This document shows positions 60,717 to 64,000 of a stretch of 64,000 bases of DNA, in pieces. Below the pieces are notes generated by a model, which saw only the letters and a program-made list of their open reading frames with translations, ran no database searches and was not told where the DNA came from. Both the position numbers and the translations under genes were made by a program. The number at the start of each line of letters is the position of its first letter. Positions within the stretch are counted from its first letter, which is position 1. This stretch comes from Thioalkalivibrio sp. ALJ7 (GTDB lineage: Bacteria > Pseudomonadota > Gammaproteobacteria > Ectothiorhodospirales > Ectothiorhodospiraceae): contig NZ_AQXQ01000012.1 of assembly GCF_000376865.1 (NCBI RefSeq), forward strand, positions 682,001 to 746,000, in the 5' to 3' direction.

Positions 60717-62966
60717 CTACTTCTTGCTGCTGGTGCGGCGCTTCGGCGCGGATGTGGCTGTCTTGCCGGAGTCGTTCAGGCTGATGATCTGCGTCTTGCT
60801 GGTGCGATGACGGTAGATCTCGCGCAGATAGCGGATCGCCTGCTTCACGTTCTCGCGACTCAGGCGGATGTCGTTGATCGAGACAAAGCTCTTCTCGTTG
60901 CTGCACATCTCGCGATACTTCTTCTCGTACATCGGCTTGATCGCGTACCAATTGGTATCGAGGATGCGCGTCGGGTTTTCGTGCTCGTTGAGCATCTCGT
61001 CGATGCGGGCCTCGTCGAACTCTTCGGCCCGTATCAGCTCCAGCACCGCGTGATCCAGCGTGTCGTCAAAGCGCGTCTTGTCATTGGCGAAGCAGCGCTT
61101 GATGTAGGCGACAAACAGGGTCAGGAAGTCGTCCGACAGGCAGGGGCTCTTCACCACCAGAGTGGTCAACGAGAGGTTGGCCGAGGCACCGATCACCAGG
61201 GCGTAGCGCTTGAGCGTGGTATTCGGGAACAGGCCGTTCAGGTGCGACTTCAGCCGATTCAGGTCCATGTAGGACAGCTTGTAGTCCTTCGGTAGCGACA
61301 GGATCGTGACGATGGACGAGCAATTCTTGAAGAAATGCAGATCGCGCAGGTGCGTCGCGTCCATGTCCGATTCCTTGTACCCCTTCAGCGCCTCGCGATA
61401 ACGCGGGGCATCGATCGGCAGCAGGCTGATCCCCTCGATGGCCTCGGTCTGCTTGTTGAAGTGGGGCAGGTCGATGGAACGGAAGAACAGGTCGTCGATA
61501 TCCAGCGCAGTGCTCTTGGATGCCGCGTCCTCGCTGGTTGCCACCTCCGATTCCGCGTAGGCAACCGCAACCGGGCCGGCCAGGCTCATGAACAGGTCGT
61601 TGGCATCCAGGCGAATGGTTTCTCCGATATCCACCCCGGCACGCCGGAAATAGTCCTCGTCGTAGTCGGTGGTCACCGCCTGCGCGGTCAGGATGTTGAA
61701 GATCTGCTGGGAGATGTACTGGTTGGCATAGCGCTCCATCGCGTTCACGTCGACGTGACGGATGTTGCCGTCGTCGGTCTCCTCCGCGTAGCGCATGATG
61801 TCGTTGGAGATCAGCATCATCGCGTTCCACGGACGGATGCGATGCATCATGTCCTCGTCACGCGTCTCCTCGGCCTCGAAGTTGTAGGAGAAGTCCCATT
61901 CCTCCGCCAGGTACTTGCACAGCAGACGCCCCGCGTTGATGTGCAGCGCCTCGGACATCTCGACCCGGTTGTCCTGGATGTTCGGCAGGATGCAGATCCC
62001 CGCCGCGAAGATCGGCTCGAACACGAACGAGTGATCACGGTTGGCGGCTTCGCGCTTCTCCAGCTTGGGATCGAAGGTCTTGCGCATGTAGGAATACTGC
62101 TGCGCCAGCCCGAATTCGGAGGCCATGCCGGAGCCGGTGCCACCCCCTGCACTGAAGATGTAAAAGTACAGCCGCGACTGGTTCGCCTTGATCCCGCAGG
62201 AATCGATCAGATAGGAATGGATGAACTTCCAGTCCTCGTTGGCGAACTGGTCGGTGTCCTTGTTCAGGATGATGCGCGCCAGGTACTGGCCCAGGATGGG
62301 GGCATTACCCGCGCCGCCCGCATGCACCTCGGACAGGTCCATGATCTTCATCTTGTTGTAGTTGTCGATGAAGTTGTTCTGCCCCGCCCGGTTGGAGAAG
62401 CGAATGCGACCCTCGATGTCCTTGTCCAGATCGCCCAGCATCACCATCGGCTCGATCAGGAAGACCGGCTTCACCGCATTGGCCGGCGGCAGGTTCAGGC
62501 TCTTGCGGATCCAGCGCAGGGGGCGTCCTTCCTTTTCGCGCCCGCCCGCCTCTTCGTTATCCAACTCGCGCAGGTAATTGGAGCGTGCACTGTGCACGAG
62601 CGCAGCCACATCCAACGCGATGTTCGACCCGCAGCGGCCCACGCCAATCAGACACACCGACGGGAAGAATTGCTGCTTGTGCTCCTCCGACTGGCTGCCC
62701 TTGGTCAGGCGCGGGAATACCGAATTGCGCAGGTGATCAAGGTTCTCCAGGATGCGGTCGAGATCGCGCTCGGTGAAGTAGTGCGGTTCGCCACCCCGCT
62801 CGAGCTTGCCCTCCAGGACATTCGACCGGGCCGCGTTGCGCGGCTGCGTCGCGCGCGCGGCCCTTGATGGAGTGGGGCTCAGCGTCTCGATCTCCCCGCC
62901 CTCGGGCACCTCCGGCTCAGCCCGCACCTCGTGGTCCATGTTTTCGTTAGAATTGTTTGTCGGCAT
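60717..62966 (-). CDS. Divergent tubulin/FtsZ-superfamily GTPase, 749 residues
   Basis: Four nucleotide-site signatures of the tubulin/FtsZ fold occur in order: T1 GVGRCGSN (108-115), T4 GGGTGSG (274-280), a T6-like MMLISNDIMRY (383-393; FtsZ has VIPND), and a T7-like IRLDANDL (451-458; FtsZ has NLDFADV). Residues 1-60 look disordered, and the C-terminus (from about 720) is rich in Lys, Arg and Ser. At 749 residues it is about twice FtsZ length, so it is not FtsZ itself; it fits the poorly known prokaryotic tubulin-like families. ATG 62966 has an AGGAG site 9 bp upstream. GTP-dependent polymerisation is predicted from the intact T4 and T7 motifs. It is transcribed alone; no clear partner gene. 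Confidence 0.85.
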   Translation of the reverse strand: MPTNNSNENMDHEVRAEPEVPEGGEIETLSPTPSRAARATQPRNAARSNVLEGKLERGGEPHYFTERDLDRILENLDHLRNSVFPRLTKGSQSEEHKQQFFPSVCLIGVGRCGSNIALDVAALVHSARSNYLRELDNEEAGGREKEGRPLRWIRKSLNLPPANAVKPVFLIEPMVMLGDLDKDIEGRIRFSNRAGQNNFIDNYNKMKIMDLSEVHAGGAGNAPILGQYLARIILNKDTDQFANEDWKFIHSYLIDSCGIKANQSRLYFYIFSAGGGTGSGMASEFGLAQQYSYMRKTFDPKLEKREAANRDHSFVFEPIFAAGICILPNIQDNRVEMSEALHINAGRLLCKYLAEEWDFSYNFEAEETRDEDMMHRIRPWNAMMLISNDIMRYAEETDDGNIRHVDVNAMERYANQYISQQIFNILTAQAVTTDYDEDYFRRAGVDIGETIRLDANDLFMSLAGPVAVAYAESEVATSEDAASKSTALDIDDLFFRSIDLPHFNKQTEAIEGISLLPIDAPRYREALKGYKESDMDATHLRDLHFFKNCSSIVTILSLPKDYKLSYMDLNRLKSHLNGLFPNTTLKRYALVIGASANLSLTTLVVKSPCLSDDFLTLFVAYIKRCFANDKTRFDDTLDHAVLELIRAEEFDEARIDEMLNEHENPTRILDTNWYAIKPMYEKKYREMCSNEKSFVSINDIRLSRENVKQAIRYLREIYRHRTSKTQIISLNDSGKTATSAPKRRTSSKK

Positions 62967-63168
62967 GGTCAACGACTCCTGCAGTCCGAGCGGGCGGATA
63001 AGGACCAAAAAATGTGATGTAATTCCGTTCGTGCCCCGCACTTAAGCACGCGGGGGGGCACGTTTCAACCACGGGAAACACATCTAATGGTGCGAGGGGC
63101 GCCCATTCCGCCGGGAAGGGGCGGTCACACAAGGGCCAGCCGGGCGGCCAGCCGGGCAGAAGGGGGCG

Positions 63169-63378
63169 TCAGCCGTCGCGTTCGACGCGTTCCAACACCT
63201 GGGCAATATGGTCGCCCTTGCGGTAGTTCGGGAGGTCGCGTTGCATGTCGGCCAGGGCTTCTTCGCGCGCGGCCTCGGTGTCGTACCAGCGATAGGATTC
63301 CCAGTCGGGACCCAGCAGGTGCGGCATGGCCATGGTGCTGCCTTCTGGCAGACGGATGCGGATTCCGTATCGTTTCAT
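63169..63378 (-). CDS. Small conserved-looking protein of unknown function
   Basis: A 69-residue protein starting MKRYGIRIRLPEGSTMAMPH and containing WESYRWYDTEAAREEALADM. No signal peptide or metal-binding motif. A short strand-turn plus helix layout is likely. It lies between the tubulin-like gene and the dipeptidase gene on the same strand, 202 bp upstream of the former. An upstream in-frame start (63426) is possible but poorly supported. Confidence 0.55.
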   Translation of the reverse strand: MKRYGIRIRLPEGSTMAMPHLLGPDWESYRWYDTEAAREEALADMQRDLPNYRKGDHIAQVLERVERDG

Positions 63379-63500
63379 GGGACTCGTCCGAGATTGTTCG
63401 GGGGTGGCCCGCGTTGCGACACACAACGCTGGCCGGCGCGCAGTCTAGCCGAGGGTCTCGCAGGCGGCAATATGACACGCTCGGGTGCAATGTGTGACTA

Positions 63501-63530
63501 GAAAGACATGGATCAATCTACGCGCTCGCG
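63501..63530. repeat. Solo arm of the inverted-repeat family overlapping the dipeptidase 3' end
   Basis: Matches the left arm of copy B at 24 of 30 positions. It encodes the last residues (RERVD) and the stop of the dipeptidase gene on the minus strand, much as the frames in copies B and C end RERVH at their arms. Confidence 0.6.
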
Positions 63531-64000
63531 GTCGACCAAAAAATCGAAGTAGGTTTCAGGGAACGGCTCAGCAGCCAGGGTGAAATGCCACCACTCCTGA
63601 TCGTAAGGTTCGAAGCCGGCCTCCACCATCAGGCGCTGCAGCAGCATGCGATTGGCGCGTGGCTGGGGCGCAACATCGGCGCGAGGCCACGAGGTCGGAC
63701 TGAATCGATCGAAGCCCGTCCCCATATCCAGCTCTTCACCGGATTCGGCGTCGATCAGCGTCAGATCCACCGTCGACCCCCGGGAATGACTGGAGCGTTC
63801 AGCAATATAGCCCTGCTCGAACAAATCCTCCTTGGCGACATCCGGGTAGTACCGATCCTGCATCCGAGTGTCTTCGAGGTCCTCGGCCCAGCGCACGAAG
63901 TGCGCGACCGCCCGCTGCGGCCGGTAGCAGTCGAAGACCTTGAGACCCAGCCCAAACCCGGCCAGGCGCTCCTGCACCTGAGCCAGCGCCTTCGCCGCCG
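63513..64000 (-). CDS. D-alanyl-D-alanine dipeptidase (5' end outside window)
   Basis: The visible 162 residues belong to the VanX/DdpX (M15D) family. Zinc and catalytic residues are in SSHSRGSTVDLTLID (S-x-H-x6-D) and the C-terminal EWWHFTL (Glu and zinc His); DCYRPQRAVAHFVRWA is the conserved upstream segment. The frame is open to the window edge, so the N-terminus is cut off. The enzyme hydrolyses D-Ala-D-Ala, probably for peptidoglycan turnover rather than vancomycin resistance, since no vanHA genes are seen. Its last residues lie in a repeat arm. Confidence 0.9.
   Translation of the reverse strand, partial: AAKALAQVQERLAGFGLGLKVFDCYRPQRAVAHFVRWAEDLEDTRMQDRYYPDVAKEDLFEQGYIAERSSHSRGSTVDLTLIDAESGEELDMGTGFDRFSPTSWPRADVAPQPRANRMLLQRLMVEAGFEPYDQEWWHFTLAAEPFPETYFDFLVDRERVD

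Noticed and set aside
63513-64000. VanX-type vancomycin resistance
   Set aside because: No vanH or vanA homologue nearby, and the organism is Gram-negative; a peptidoglycan recycling role is more likely.

Overview
The window is a high-GC gammaproteobacterial chromosome segment. Gene content (glnE-ilvE-hldE beside an LPS/glycan cluster, fxsA-groES-groEL, cutA-dsbD, ubiA, bioB/bioF, tamA-tamB, amgK-murU), the many acidic exported proteins, and several DsrE-like and SoxW/TlpA-like proteins suggest a haloalkaliphilic sulfur-oxidising member of the Ectothiorhodospiraceae (Thioalkalivibrio-like). That assignment is an inference; no rRNA or tRNA gene was found in the window.

Layout. 1-13.8 kb: a surface-glycan locus with six predicted sulfotransferases, three GT4-type glycosyltransferases, an O-antigen-ligase-like membrane protein, a Kdo-kinase-like protein, two further kinase-fold proteins (one with two kinase-like halves) and a small P-loop ATPase. 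It probably builds, ligates, phosphorylates and sulfates LPS or a related polysaccharide. 13.7-19.4 kb: hldE, a small zinc protein, ilvE and glnE on the minus strand. 19.5-24.0 kb: an iron(III) ABC importer (fbpA, then fbpBC) with a candidate Fur box; fbpA is separated from fbpBC by repeats. 24.4-30.3 kb: tamA-tamB. 30.6-35.1 kb: a thioredoxin-fold protein, an OmpA-like protein, and fxsA-groES-groEL with a near-perfect CIRCE operator. 35.3-41.3 kb: SoxW-like protein, TolC, HlyD-like adaptor, cutA, dsbD (with a duplicated N-terminal domain) and a TlpA-like lipoprotein. 41.4-47.9 kb: ubiA, comF, a bioB-methyltransferase-bioF operon, a frameshifted glycine-zipper gene and radC. 48.4-55.7 kb: ilvD, a copper-chaperone-like protein, a DUF192 protein, argA, a DksA-like protein, cpdA, amgK and murU. 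55.7-57.6 kb: an ECF sigma factor, a membrane anti-sigma factor fused to a DsrE-like domain, and a second membrane-anchored DsrE-like protein. 57.7-60.7 kb: a helical protein, a GCS2-type amidoligase and an AstE-like zinc hydrolase. 60.7-63.0 kb: a 749-residue divergent tubulin/FtsZ-superfamily protein. The window ends in a D-Ala-D-Ala dipeptidase.

Two signals stand out. First, a family of roughly 280-312 bp nested inverted-repeat elements has three full copies, one miniature palindrome and several solo arms. The arms match within a copy but differ between copies, an open frame with 15-nt indels runs through each full copy, and element ends supply stop codons or the C-terminus of host genes. 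Second, the tubulin-like protein keeps the FtsZ T1, T4, T6 and T7 nucleotide-site signatures in a protein about twice FtsZ length. The sigma/anti-sigma-DsrE module and the six-sulfotransferase cluster are further candidates for undescribed biology.
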